The notes below the pieces were generated by a model. That model was not told where the DNA came from and made no database searches. It worked only from the letters and a program-made list of their open reading frames with translations. This document shows, one piece after another, positions 35,501 to 43,318 of a stretch of DNA of 64,000 nucleotides. This stretch comes from CAJQQY01 sp045106765 (GTDB lineage Bacteria > Bacteroidota > Bacteroidia > Chitinophagales > Saprospiraceae). The DNA lies in NCBI GenBank assembly GCA_045106765.1, contig JBGCFD010000095.1:18250-82249 (forward strand), given 5' to 3'. How positions within the stretch are numbered: the first letter of the stretch is position 1; the number at the start of each line of letters is the position of its first letter. The translations under genes were made by a program, and so were the position numbers.

Positions 35501-36369
35501 GAAAAATGGATTTCACCATTGATTCTCGTTTTTATGGAGATCGATTTGCATACAATTTTTTTGGATTAGGAAATGAGACTTCCAATGTGGCAAATGAATT
35601 ATCTTTGAATCGAGTACAAAATAGTTTGATTTACATCAATCCTAATTTGAGAAAATTAGTGACCAGAGGAAATGGAGAATTTCTAATTGGAGGAACACTT
35701 CGCAGAATTGGAATAGATGATAACGCTGATGATGATCCAAGATTCATTAATGATTTTGCTACTACTAATCCTGATATCTTCGATACCAAATTACAACTTG
35801 GTGCAAAAGTAGAATTCAATTATGCCAACTTAGATAATCCATTAATTACACATTCAGGTACCAAGTTCCAATCTAGTTTGAGTTGGGAAAATGATATTTG
35901 GGGTGATAATGTTAATGTCGGAAAATTAAAAGCAAGTTTAGCTTTTTATTATAGTTTGGATAAAAATCAATACATCACTTTAGCTACTCAAGTTGGGACG
36001 CAACACAATTTTGGTAAATTTAATTTCTACGATGGAGCAATTATCGGTGGTACAATTAACGGAACTCCTTCTACCCTGCGAGGATTTCGAGCGGAGCGAT
36101 TTACGGGCAATACTTCTCTCTATCATAACTCAGAAGTACGAATTAAACTCTTCTCATCAACCAATCGAATTTTACCATTTACGATTGGAATTCATGGAGG
36201 ATTCGATTATGGAAGAGTTTGGGTAGACGATGAAGATTCAGATAAATGGCATCAAGGCTATGGTGGTGGAGTTTGGTTTAGTCCCGTAAATGCATTGTTA
36301 TTTCGAGGAGAATATTTTGTGTCGGACGAGGAGAAACTGATTACGATTGGGGCGGGGTTTGCGTTTTAA
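32575..36369 (+). CDS. Metallophosphoesterase / kinase-like / Omp85 barrel lipoprotein, second paralogue
   Basis: The 1264-residue protein starts with a lipoprotein signal (LLPSC, Cys20). The phosphoesterase part keeps every metal-ligand motif: GDAGN (D55), GDNIY (D90, N91), GNHDW (N133-D135), HHP (H240-H241) and GHEHN (H321, H323). A middle region resembles an atypical kinase, with GGGGQTNSVRLQDS, a likely VAIK-like RDMTKD, the catalytic-loop-like GDFDRHDDQW (D626) and the metal-binding-like IPRDRDQPF (D654/D656). A C-terminal Omp85 barrel (~900-1264) has the LRGF motif and ends in GAGFAF. It may modify or move a surface or periplasmic substrate across the outer membrane, but this combination is not one I can name. 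Confidence 0.85.
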   Translation: MKKSIQTFILLLLISLLPSCANFRVQYDSKNADWKTKKVENSSGKLEHTLFLIGDAGNSIDGNTPSPALALLQKKLAEANKNSHVVFLGDNIYPYGMPPKSDDKDRIKAEARLDAQLNILKDFKGDPIFLPGNHDWIRHGLKGIKRQEKYIEKHLNAGIEEEDDWKNYFLPDNGCGGPEIVEVNKNLAYVIVDSNWYLRDWDKDAAINDGCDAKNRRVFDFLFEESLRKNRNKNVVVLMHHPLNSYGPHGGKYAAKMHLFPLTEINKNLYIPLPGLGTLAAIGRGTIGSRQDLAHPGYRAMKKSMLLGAGKNGRFIFAAGHEHNLQYIETDRNQFIVSGAGSKKNPAKLGKGAQFVYGGQGFSKLEFYEDGTTWLEFWRSIEGNENGELVYRKKIRGKLEIYNREQITEFPEFDQKKDSVNTLLLTRKVKKGTKFRNAFLGKHHRETYVTKFNFKTLDLSTYAGGLSPIKRGGGGQTNSVRLQDSLGRHYTMRDMTKDASRLIPYPFNQMDLAGSIVEDTYLATYPFAPLVIPTMADAAKVYHTNPQLFYIPKQPTLGEYNDVYGGAVYLFEERPVTAWKDNPSFGNPIKILNTDKLVSKITKNNHHKVDQEWALRSRMFDIMIGDFDRHDDQWRWALISENGKDKVYRPIPRDRDQPFAKYDGFLTIIANNFVPFLRLLKPYKANVGNIKWTTYNGRIFDKSFIGEMDWEDWERETKYIQDNVTDEVIDEAFKNMPIEAQRLAGDKIKEIVKQRRDNMMEIAKKYYNFLAKEVDIYGTDKKELFEITRMENGDVDVKVYDSNKKGDKQKLVYHRLFLKTQTKELNIYGLGDDDIFNITGEGSTGIFIRTIGCLGKDTFNDSSKVGGIGKKTWVHDTPTGNTLNLGTEAKDKTSNHRDDNIYDRENIHYEYDFLMPLPIIGSNPDDGFLFGAFANWVRYDYKKFPYSQLHHLSITAAASKVSLDVIYQAEFIRTVGKMDFTIDSRFYGDRFAYNFFGLGNETSNVANELSLNRVQNSLIYINPNLRKLVTRGNGEFLIGGTLRRIGIDDNADDDPRFINDFATTNPDIFDTKLQLGAKVEFNYANLDNPLITHSGTKFQSSLSWENDIWGDNVNVGKLKASLAFYYSLDKNQYITLATQVGTQHNFGKFNFYDGAIIGGTINGTPSTLRGFRAERFTGNTSLYHNSEVRIKLFSSTNRILPFTIGIHGGFDYGRVWVDDEDSDKWHQGYGGGVWFSPVNALLFRGEYFVSDEEKLITIGAGFAF

Positions 36370-36387
36370 ATAAAAATTAAGCAATAC

Positions 36388-36428
36388 AAAAACTAGTGTA
36401 GTCAACATATGAATACACTAGTTTTTTT
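36388..36428 (+). terminator. Terminator after the second phosphoesterase-Omp85 gene
   Basis: AAAACTAGTGTA (36389-36400) pairs with TACACTAGTTTT (36414-36425) in a 12-bp stem around a 13-nt loop, and seven T end the structure. It lies 20 bases after the stop codon. Confidence 0.8.
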
Positions 36429-36483
36429 ATTTTAAATTGATTAAATTTTAACCTCAAAAAATAGAGAATATAAAATTAGAAAA

Positions 36484-37650
36484 TCACTTTTGTACAGGAG
36501 CAGAAAAAAAGTAATTATAAATTGGATTAAATAGTAAAAATGCACCAATGCAAAAAATAAAATTTAGCGATATCCAAATATAATTCAATTCGGATCCAAT
36601 AAAGTAGCCATAAATTAAAAATAAACAAGGAACCACAAGAGGAATTGAACTGTAGGATAATAAAAATAAAATCCTCCTTTTTTTCCCAAAACTATTGGAT
36701 ATATAGCCTAAGATAAATGTGATGAATGTTATTAAAGAAATTATAAATAAGAAATAAGATGGTATAAAAATCAAAATCAATATAACTATTACAAATGCTA
36801 AAATAGCGAGCCAAGCATAAAAATCAGAATCAGAATTATAAGGAAGCTCTTGAAGTCTAAAAATTAAATAGAAAACAAAAATAAAAATAGAAAAAGCAGC
36901 CCAAATATGATTAATTCCAAATAGATGAAAATAAGAATAGTCTTCGCTGAAAGAATTAATATTATTTGAAAATTCTCTTATTTCATCATTTTTAAATTCG
37001 GGAAATTTACTAAGCGCTTTTAAATATATTTCTTTCCTTTCCTTCATCTCCTTTTCACTCATCTCTTTATACCTTAAAAATACATCTTCCTTATATAACT
37101 TTAAATAATATAAACTATTATCCAAATTATATTTATCAATTTCCGAAGAAGGGAAATCTTGTTTTTTATTATTATAAATCAAATAACCATCATCTATCTT
37201 TTTTGAGTTTAAAATTAAATATTGATAATTATCCACATTTTGAATTAGTTGATTTTTTATCGATTTGGTTAACAATAATATTGGTATTAGTAGAACCAAT
37301 ATCATTTTCAATATTTGCAACATCAAAAATTTAAATTCTATTTTGTAAGTTGGTAAAGGATTTGAATTACCAATTTTTAATCTCTCAATTCTAACCTGAG
37401 ACAATATTATGCTTCCAAGTACAAAAGACAGTAAGCCAAAAAAAACAATATAAGCAAAAGGAATATGTCCATAATTCAAATCAAGTGCAAACGCATTCAT
37501 TAAAATTGGAATAAACCAAGTAACTACCATCAAAATGATAAGACCTGCTAAATTCTCAATTTTCAAATAATCATGAATTTTCGTAAGCCAAATAGCTGGA
37601 TGGTTTTCAATTAAATAGGTATCTATTTTTTTAAAGAATTTATTTTTCAT
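36484..37650 (-). CDS. Polytopic membrane protein, probable ABC permease partner
   Basis: The 388-residue protein has about eight membrane helices: three early (about 33-53, 64-86, 108-130), a ~110-residue extracytoplasmic loop (about 131-240) rich in Tyr, Lys and Glu, then four or five more to the end. It has no cleavable signal peptide. Its start overlaps the end of the upstream ABC ATPase gene by 11 bases, which strongly indicates translational coupling and a shared complex. The layout resembles ABC-2-type exporter permeases, though I see no signature motif. It is the third gene of the small EAD-like/ABC module. Confidence 0.7.
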   Translation of the reverse strand: MKNKFFKKIDTYLIENHPAIWLTKIHDYLKIENLAGLIILMVVTWFIPILMNAFALDLNYGHIPFAYIVFFGLLSFVLGSIILSQVRIERLKIGNSNPLPTYKIEFKFLMLQILKMILVLLIPILLLTKSIKNQLIQNVDNYQYLILNSKKIDDGYLIYNNKKQDFPSSEIDKYNLDNSLYYLKLYKEDVFLRYKEMSEKEMKERKEIYLKALSKFPEFKNDEIREFSNNINSFSEDYSYFHLFGINHIWAAFSIFIFVFYLIFRLQELPYNSDSDFYAWLAILAFVIVILILIFIPSYFLFIISLITFITFILGYISNSFGKKRRILFLLSYSSIPLVVPCLFLIYGYFIGSELNYIWISLNFIFCIGAFLLFNPIYNYFFSAPVQK

Positions 37651-38854
37651 AAAAAATTCTTTTGCTTGAGTTTGTCAAATTTCTAAAACTAATTAGTTCT
37701 ATTTTATTTAAAATAAAGTATTCTAAAATTTTTGATGTGGAGATTTTTTCGGGAGAAGAAATCAAATATTTAGTAGAGTTATTCTTCACTTCCAGATTTG
37801 GAAAGGTTTTATAAAAATCAGAGTAAAACTTCTCAAATGATACCTCACATTCAAATTCAAAAAGAAATCCCTTTCTTTGCTTTCCTATATCTTTTAGAGA
37901 ACCTGAATATTCGATAGATCCTTTTTTCAAAAATACAATGTTATCAGCCACTTCTTCAATCTCTGTAATATGCTGGGAACTAATTAATATAGAGATTGGG
38001 TATTTAAGACTTCTTGTCAATTGCTTTAAATCATTTAAGATGGTCATCTGAACTAATATATCTAGATTACCAAGTGGCTCATCCAGAATTAATAATTTAG
38101 GTTTCCAAATTAATGCCTTTGCTAGAGCAAATCTTAATTTATAACCAGAAGATAACGCAGACCAAGATTTTCCAATATGCTCCCTTAATCCTAATCTTTC
38201 AATAATGAATTGGGTTTCAAGTTCATTAGTTTTTCCCCTAATACCATGAATCGATGCTTCTAACTTTAGGCCTACCAATAAAGTTGTTTCCCAAAACTCT
38301 AACTGTTGAGAAATATATGCGATATTATTTTTAATGGATAACCAATCTTTGTCTTTTTTCGACTTACTAAATTTTGGATATTCAATATTTCCATTGTCGG
38401 GAGGAATAACACCTGCAATGATTTCTAGTAATGTTGTTTTTCCCGCTCCATTCTCCCCTACCAAAGCAGTTATTTCCCCTGTCTTAAGTTTTATATTAAT
38501 ATTTGATAAATCAAATTTTTGATATTTTTTCCAAACTTTCTCTCCCTTAAAAACAACCTCTTTTTTTACTTGAAAAAGTTCTGATAAATTTTTCTTCTTT
38601 TCATCTTGACCAAATTCTCCCTTAATTTTTTCATCTTCTAGTTGAGATACAATTTTAATTAAATCTTCTCTAAAGTTATTAATTAAAACTTCCGAATCCG
38701 AAGAAGTACTTAGCAAGTTTTGTCTAAGAACAATAGTCTCAAATAATAGATCTTGGTTAAAACCACTTCTTCGTATAGCGTTGATTATCAATTCAGAAGC
38801 CTGATTAATATCTGTATGAATTAGTTCTTTTATATGTTTTTTCCATTCATTCAT
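37640..38854 (-). CDS. ABC transporter ATPase with N-terminal effector-associated-domain-like extension
   Basis: The 404-residue protein (start at 38854, four bases after the previous stop; an earlier ATG at 38893 would overlap it) has two parts. Residues ~1-80 form a small helical domain (IKELIHTDINQASELIINAI...LRQNLL...FREDLIKIVSQLE) reminiscent of effector-associated domains. An ABC ATPase follows: Walker A GENGAGKT (G133-T140), Q-loop ISQQ, signature LSSGYKLRFALAKAL (SSGY instead of SGGQ), Walker B LLILDEPLGNLD and switch SSQH. The C-terminal ~75 residues resemble the regulatory tail of ABC-2-type exporters. With the overlapping membrane-protein gene it should form an exporter or membrane-remodelling ABC complex. 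Confidence 0.82.
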   Translation of the reverse strand: MNEWKKHIKELIHTDINQASELIINAIRRSGFNQDLLFETIVLRQNLLSTSSDSEVLINNFREDLIKIVSQLEDEKIKGEFGQDEKKKNLSELFQVKKEVVFKGEKVWKKYQKFDLSNINIKLKTGEITALVGENGAGKTTLLEIIAGVIPPDNGNIEYPKFSKSKKDKDWLSIKNNIAYISQQLEFWETTLLVGLKLEASIHGIRGKTNELETQFIIERLGLREHIGKSWSALSSGYKLRFALAKALIWKPKLLILDEPLGNLDILVQMTILNDLKQLTRSLKYPISILISSQHITEIEEVADNIVFLKKGSIEYSGSLKDIGKQRKGFLFEFECEVSFEKFYSDFYKTFPNLEVKNNSTKYLISSPEKISTSKILEYFILNKIELISFRNLTNSSKRIFYEK

Positions 38855-38858
38855 AAAT

Positions 38859-39164
38859 CTAACTTTTTGAGTTTTGATGGTTGGAAAAATCATGTACTTG
38901 TTGAACCAATCCTAAAATTCCAGTAAGAATCTGATTTCTTTTGAGATATACATCCTCATATTTAATTAACCCTAAATTCATCTGATTCTTATTGTAATTA
39001 AATTGAGAACTTAACAATACAACCATATGTAATTTTTCGTGATCTTCCGAAAATTCTCTTACAAAATCCAATGACAATTTAATAGCATTAGAGACCTCGT
39101 CCATTGCTATTAAATCTTGAATTTCAAATAATCTTGATTGTATGATTTTATCTCTAGAGTCCAA
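38859..39164 (-). CDS. Small effector-associated-domain (EAD11-like) protein
   Basis: The 101-residue protein appears to be a single effector-associated domain. It begins with helices (IIQSRLFEIQDLIAMDEVSNAIKL), then matches the EAD11-type core: LSSQFNYNKNQMNLGLIKYEDVYLKRNQILTGILGLVQ, with the conserved G-x-I-x-x-E-x-x-x-x-R-N pattern. EADs link sensor or STAND modules to effectors in bacterial conflict systems. The gene lies four bases ahead of an ABC ATPase that carries a related-looking N-terminal domain, so self- or cross-association of the two EADs may control the ABC complex. The EAD assignment is by motif recall and needs a profile search. Confidence 0.7.
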   Translation of the reverse strand: MDSRDKIIQSRLFEIQDLIAMDEVSNAIKLSLDFVREFSEDHEKLHMVVLLSSQFNYNKNQMNLGLIKYEDVYLKRNQILTGILGLVQQVHDFSNHQNSKS

Positions 39165-39335
39165 AAGTTCTTGTAGTGTCTAATTTCTAAAAGTTCTCAA
39201 ATATAAAAATATTATAAAACATAGCTTAATAATATGACATAATGAATTTAAATATATTATGGTTTCCTGCTGTCAAAATACAAATAGTTGGAATTATAAA
39301 TTCTTTTTTCTTGAACCAACCAAATAATAATACCA

Positions 39336-40289
39336 CTACCTTTCACATACCCATATCTTTCTAGCGAATTTGCTCTTTCCACTTTTACCAACATCGCAAT
39401 AATCTGATATGATAAATTCTATGTTGTTGATTAAATTAGTAATATCCACTATAGACACAATAACCAATCGAGTAGCTAATTTTGCGGAGGATTCAATAAT
39501 ATTGGAAATAATTAAATCATCTGAATAGGCGTATAAATTATATGGAAGGTCAATAATAACAGCATCATATTTTTTGCCAAGATCTTTAATATCTGAACGG
39601 TACACATTGGAAGAATAATTATAATGGGCAAGATTTAATCTTGTATGTTTACAAGCTTTCCAATTAATATCGCACCCTTCAATCTTGAATCCAGCATAAC
39701 ATGCTTCTAACATTACTGTACCAACTCCACAACAAGCGTCTAATAGTTCTATATTTTTATTTCCATTTGTCGCTGCACAGATTATGGTTTTAGCAATATC
39801 TATATTCAATGAATTACTAAACGAATAAGGTTTTTTCTTATGCTTCTGCCAGTCAGTATTTTTTTTTATTAATATACCAAAATACCAAACACCCTTATAG
39901 TTGCAAATAGCATAAGTTATAATTGGAGTGTGATAATTAGATTCTCCTTCTATACTATATCCGATGTCTCTTAACTTTTGTAGTCTTTCTTTATAAGCGG
40001 TTTCATCACCATCCAATATTAAATATTCAACTTTAAATTCTTCCGCATGAATATTTTCTTCTTTGATTTTTTTTATCAATTCGGAATAATTCTCTGAAGA
40101 TAAAATTATCTCAAATCTACTTTTAATAAAAGAAGTGATAGAAGGATCAACTTTGGTATTTGAAAAAAGCAATTTGTTCTTTTCCTCTTCATCAAAAAGT
40201 TGTCTTGATTCCAACTTACATAATTCATTATTATGACGGTCGTAATTAAATGAATATAAATAGTTGAGATTTGGTATTTTAAAATTCAA
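39336..40289 (-). CDS. TRM11/TrmG10-like SAM-dependent RNA methyltransferase
   Basis: The 317-residue protein has a THUMP-like N-terminal half (residues ~1-160), a linker motif of the TRM11 kind (WYFGILIKKNTDWQKHKKKPYSFS, which precedes the NLA-like helix), and a Rossmann methyltransferase. The latter has motif I LLDACCGVGTVMLEACYAG, acidic IEGCDIN, and the catalytic-loop DLPYN, an N-methyltransferase-type (D/N)PPY variant. It would methylate a guanine N2 or similar base in tRNA. A DNA target cannot be excluded. It is leftward, 171 nt upstream of the EAD-like gene, and may or may not share its promoter. Confidence 0.75.
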   Translation of the reverse strand: MNFKIPNLNYLYSFNYDRHNNELCKLESRQLFDEEEKNKLLFSNTKVDPSITSFIKSRFEIILSSENYSELIKKIKEENIHAEEFKVEYLILDGDETAYKERLQKLRDIGYSIEGESNYHTPIITYAICNYKGVWYFGILIKKNTDWQKHKKKPYSFSNSLNIDIAKTIICAATNGNKNIELLDACCGVGTVMLEACYAGFKIEGCDINWKACKHTRLNLAHYNYSSNVYRSDIKDLGKKYDAVIIDLPYNLYAYSDDLIISNIIESSAKLATRLVIVSIVDITNLINNIEFIISDYCDVGKSGKSKFARKIWVCER

Positions 40290-40385
40290 TTAGTGGTGAT
40301 TTATTTTTTTATCAAAGTTACTAAATGAAAGCTAACATAGGAAGGGTTTCTTCTTTTGCCCAATATTGTTGTGATTTTCCAAAGG

Positions 40386-40413
40386 AGTTGAACAACCATA
40401 AAGGATTGCCTTT
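40386..40413. repeat. Half copy of the dispersed palindromic repeat
   Basis: GTTGaaCAACcataAAGGATTGCC matches the right arm of the repeat at 23131-23210 in most positions. It lies in the 203-base divergent gap between the methyltransferase and the zinc-ribbon gene and shows how that repeat word is dispersed. Confidence 0.5.
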
Positions 40414-40492
40414 GCGCAAATTTTAGTTATTATAAATTTAGTCGAAAATAATTCATAAAATTGTATATTTAAGAAAATATAAAAACAACAGA

Positions 40493-41245
40493 ATGAAAGA
40501 AAAAGAAGAATTATCAAAATTAAAGCTTAAACAAATTGACCAAACCTTTCCTTCTACTAAACCAATCCAGAATATCATTCCTGTTAATTGCCCTTCCTGT
40601 AAAACGGCTCCTACTAAAGATGATATTAATATTCATGATAAAATTGCTAAGTGCGAAAATTGTTCAACGGTATTCTCCTTTGAAAAAGATGTCAAAGATT
40701 TAGTAGCATTAAATAATGAAAAAGTAGAACCCGAAATAGTAGTCAGACCTGCTGGTATCGAAAAAAGTTATTTTCATGATGAGTTAGAGTTAACTATGCA
40801 ACAACCTACAGGTGGAACATGGATTGCATTAGCTATTGCAGCGGTTTTTATTGCAGGGTTGGTTTATTCTGTACACATAAAAGAGGGTATTCCAATTTAC
40901 TGGCCAGCAGGGATATTTGGATTCGGACTTTTCTTTTTTTACAAATATTGGAATAAGGCAAATGAAAAGATATATATAAATATTGATGAAAAATATTTGT
41001 ACACACAGTATCGTCCTAAAAATTTTATTCGAGATAAATCGGTTCGTACCCAAGAAATTGAACAGTTGTATACCAAAACAATCGCCTCTAATTATTATAG
41101 TTTATATGTGGTACTCAATTCCCCAGAAGGTCAAAAGCATGAAAGACTCATTCAATATATTGATACTAGAAATAAAGCTAGATATATTGAACTTGAGTTA
41201 GAGAAATATCTAGGGATTGAAGATCGTCGTTTGCCAGAAGAATAA
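40493..41245 (+). CDS. Zinc-ribbon membrane protein
   Basis: The 250-residue protein carries a zinc ribbon near the N-terminus, with CPSC at 33-36 and CENC at 54-57. It continues through a polar linker to two membrane helices (TWIALAIAAVFIAGLVY and AGIFGFGLFFFYKYW). A cytoplasmic ~90-residue beta-rich tail (KYLYTQYRPKNFIRDKSV..., YYSLYVVLNSPEG) resembles PH-like or bacterial PH domains by pattern. It is a tail-in-cytoplasm membrane protein of unknown role. Confidence 0.7.
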   Translation: MKEKEELSKLKLKQIDQTFPSTKPIQNIIPVNCPSCKTAPTKDDINIHDKIAKCENCSTVFSFEKDVKDLVALNNEKVEPEIVVRPAGIEKSYFHDELELTMQQPTGGTWIALAIAAVFIAGLVYSVHIKEGIPIYWPAGIFGFGLFFFYKYWNKANEKIYINIDEKYLYTQYRPKNFIRDKSVRTQEIEQLYTKTIASNYYSLYVVLNSPEGQKHERLIQYIDTRNKARYIELELEKYLGIEDRRLPEE

Positions 41246-41333
41246 ATCACTCCCACAAACGAGTCAATTACTTCTTTAAACATTACTCTTTTATTTTCAC
41301 TCTTGAATATCCTAAATGCAATGAACTAGGAAT

Positions 41334-41348
41334 CGTCAAACGTCAAAC
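41334..41348. repeat. Tandem CGTCAAAC octamers
   Basis: The octamer occurs twice in a row here; its reverse complement (GTTTGACG) appears as a run at 53975-54003, and a diverged form lies at about 22619-22644. They look like relics of a short dispersed intergenic repeat. Confidence 0.35.
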
Positions 41349-41378
41349 AAATAAAGCCTATTAATTACTCGTTTATTC

Positions 41379-41386
41379 TATATTTG
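41379..41386 (+). promoter_or_regulatory. Probable -7 promoter box for the Nudix gene
   Basis: TATATTTG matches the Bacteroidota -7 consensus TAnnTTTG and lies 21 bases before the start codon, which predicts a short leader. The -33 TTG is not clearly present. Confidence 0.5.
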
Positions 41387-41407
41387 CAAAAAATATTGAC
41401 TTTCTAA

Positions 41408-41926
41408 ATGCAAATATTAAAAACACATTATCATCCTGAAATAAAAACTTTAGAGAATAAATCTATTTTCACCAGACTAGCCACTAGAGCTATCGCCACT
41501 CAAAGAAATTCCATTTTATTAATGTATACGGAAAGATATGAAGATTATAGTCTTCCTGGCGGAGGCTTAGATTTAAACGAAAATAAAGTCCAAGGAATGA
41601 TCCGAGAGCTTAGTGAAGAAACTGGAGCTAAAGATATTACTAACATCAATCCCTTTGGTGCTTACGAAGAATATAGACCATGGTATAAAACTGACTTCGA
41701 CATTCAACACATGATTTCTTATTGCTATACCTGTGAGGTTAACCAAGAGCTTGGTATCTCAAATTTAGAATCTTACGAAATCAAAAATGGGATGAAAGCA
41801 ATGTGGATCAATATTCATGAAGCCATCAAGCACAATAAAAAAACCATGGCGACAAGTGATAAAAAAGGAATGTCGATTGAACGGGAAACTTTTTTATTAG
41901 AGCTTATTGCAGAGACGATTATTTAA
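41408..41926 (+). CDS. Nudix hydrolase
   Basis: The 172-residue protein carries a textbook Nudix box, GGLDLNENKVQGMIRELSEETGA, spanning G52 to A74 (G-x5-E-x7-REUxEExGU). The catalytic glutamates are E67, E70 and E71. It should hydrolyse a nucleoside diphosphate linked to another moiety; the specificity cannot be told from the sequence. It is cytoplasmic, of standard length, and has a clear -7 promoter box just upstream. The end does not overlap the convergent YitT gene. Confidence 0.93.
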   Translation: MQILKTHYHPEIKTLENKSIFTRLATRAIATQRNSILLMYTERYEDYSLPGGGLDLNENKVQGMIRELSEETGAKDITNINPFGAYEEYRPWYKTDFDIQHMISYCYTCEVNQELGISNLESYEIKNGMKAMWINIHEAIKHNKKTMATSDKKGMSIERETFLLELIAETII

Positions 41927-41985
41927 TCAACTAATTCAAACTACAGAAAACTTGGATTAAATAGTTTATTTTCAGAAAACTAATT

Positions 41986-42888
41986 TTACTCATTTGAAAA
42001 TAAAGTAGGTGCCAACTTTCTTTGTTTCTTTCGATCCAAATACCTCCTCAATACTCCTCCCTTTATATTATTGACATCGTACTCTACGACAAAAGCGTTT
42101 TCGTCTATCTCATCAATCACTCGATGAACTTTACGAATATCTATTCGATTTACTACAGTATGAATAATCATAAACTCTTCGGCTTTACCTTTATTCCCAT
42201 ATCCCTTTTCTCCCTTGTAAAGAGTCATTCCTGCACCAATTTTTTCAATAATATTCTTCTCTATTTCACGATAGTAAGAAGAAACAATCATTACCCCTAT
42301 GAAATCTTCAAATCCTTCTATTACAAAATCAGTAACTTTTGCTGTGACAATATATGTCAGAATAGAATATAGCGCTACTTCTACAGATAGTATAAACGCA
42401 GTAATCCCAAATAGAACAACATTAAAAAGTAAAATAACCTGGCCAATCGGAAGGTTAAATCGATCATTTAAAAAAACACCTAAGATTTCTGCCCCATCTA
42501 ATACTGCCCCGTTACGAATAGTAATACCCAATCCTAAACCAACTAGTAATCCTCCGAATATAGAAATCAATAATTTATCTTCAGTAATTGGAGCAAAAGT
42601 TTCAAATTCAATAAATATAGCCAAACCAATAATACTGATAATGGACTTGATGAGGATTCTTTTCGAAAGAGTAAAATAAGCCAACAACAAAAATGGAATA
42701 CTCAGTCCAATTAATAAATAGGAAACATTAATATCTAATTGTGTATTAATCAAAATGGCTATCCCCGTAACTCCACCATCCAAAAATCCATTCGGCAATA
42801 GAAATGCCTTAAGTCCAACGCTGGCTAATACGATCCCAAAGGCTATTTGAACATATTCTAATATTAATTGATAACCTTTTATTCTCAT
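41986..42888 (-). CDS. YitT-family membrane protein
   Basis: The 300-residue protein has the YitT layout. A membrane domain of about five to six helices includes FLLPNGFLDGGVTGIAILIN, GLLVGLGLGITIRNGAVLDGAEILG and other Gly/Asn-rich turns. A C-terminal DUF2179 soluble domain follows, with GAGMTLYKGEKGYGNKGKAEEF and IIHTVVNRIDIRKVHRVIDEID. The family is widespread and its transport activity unproven. The gene is leftward and converges with the Nudix gene, 59 nt away. Confidence 0.9.
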   Translation of the reverse strand: MRIKGYQLILEYVQIAFGIVLASVGLKAFLLPNGFLDGGVTGIAILINTQLDINVSYLLIGLSIPFLLLAYFTLSKRILIKSIISIIGLAIFIEFETFAPITEDKLLISIFGGLLVGLGLGITIRNGAVLDGAEILGVFLNDRFNLPIGQVILLFNVVLFGITAFILSVEVALYSILTYIVTAKVTDFVIEGFEDFIGVMIVSSYYREIEKNIIEKIGAGMTLYKGEKGYGNKGKAEEFMIIHTVVNRIDIRKVHRVIDEIDENAFVVEYDVNNIKGGVLRRYLDRKKQRKLAPTLFSNE

Positions 42889-43318
42889 TTTATTTTATTG
42901 ATTGACGGAGATAAAATATTCTTTATCAGTTCTTTAATTTATTTTTTCTAATCAAGGCTATAAGCTAATCCCCGCTATAAATAATTTCTATTAAGATACT
43001 TATCATACTACTCAATTACTTCTAATTTTAAAATTATACATATTTCTCTAAACAAAAAAGTGAAGTTAATCAATTAGTAATTACCTTAAATTATTGATGC
43101 TTTTTAATTCTTGAATTTTTAGAACTTCCAGATATTGAAATCTGTGAGTTCTTTTTGTACAATCCTTAAAGTAAGTAGATTATTTGTTCCCTCTTCTTAA
43201 CTTATTGACATTTGATAATAAAAAAAATTTATTTTCCCTTAGATGCAACGTTTTAAAAAAATCTTCTTTTTATAATATGAAAGGCGCGCCGAACTTTTTT
43301 ATTACTAAAAAAAATATC
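42889..43318. other. 430-base divergent gap with one hairpin
   Basis: No gene is convincing. The AT-rich stretch carries the upstream regions of the yitT-like gene (minus) and the lipoprotein operon (plus). An imperfect hairpin at 43121-43152 (AGAACT..CAGAT with ATCTG..AGTTCT, 11 of 13 pairs) is followed by five T. It may be an attenuator or relic terminator ahead of the lipoprotein-sigma operon. An in-frame ATG at 43184 precedes the chosen lipoprotein start, but the 45 codons it adds lack signal-peptide character. Confidence 0.4.

Noticed and set aside
38859..38893. Upstream ATG of the ABC ATPase gene
   Set aside because: It would overlap the EAD-like gene by 35 bases and add 13 residues outside the conserved helical extension; the ATG at 38854 fits better.
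42022..42679. Two plus-strand frames over the YitT gene
   Set aside because: They are antisense shadows of the YitT-family gene, with no own family motifs.
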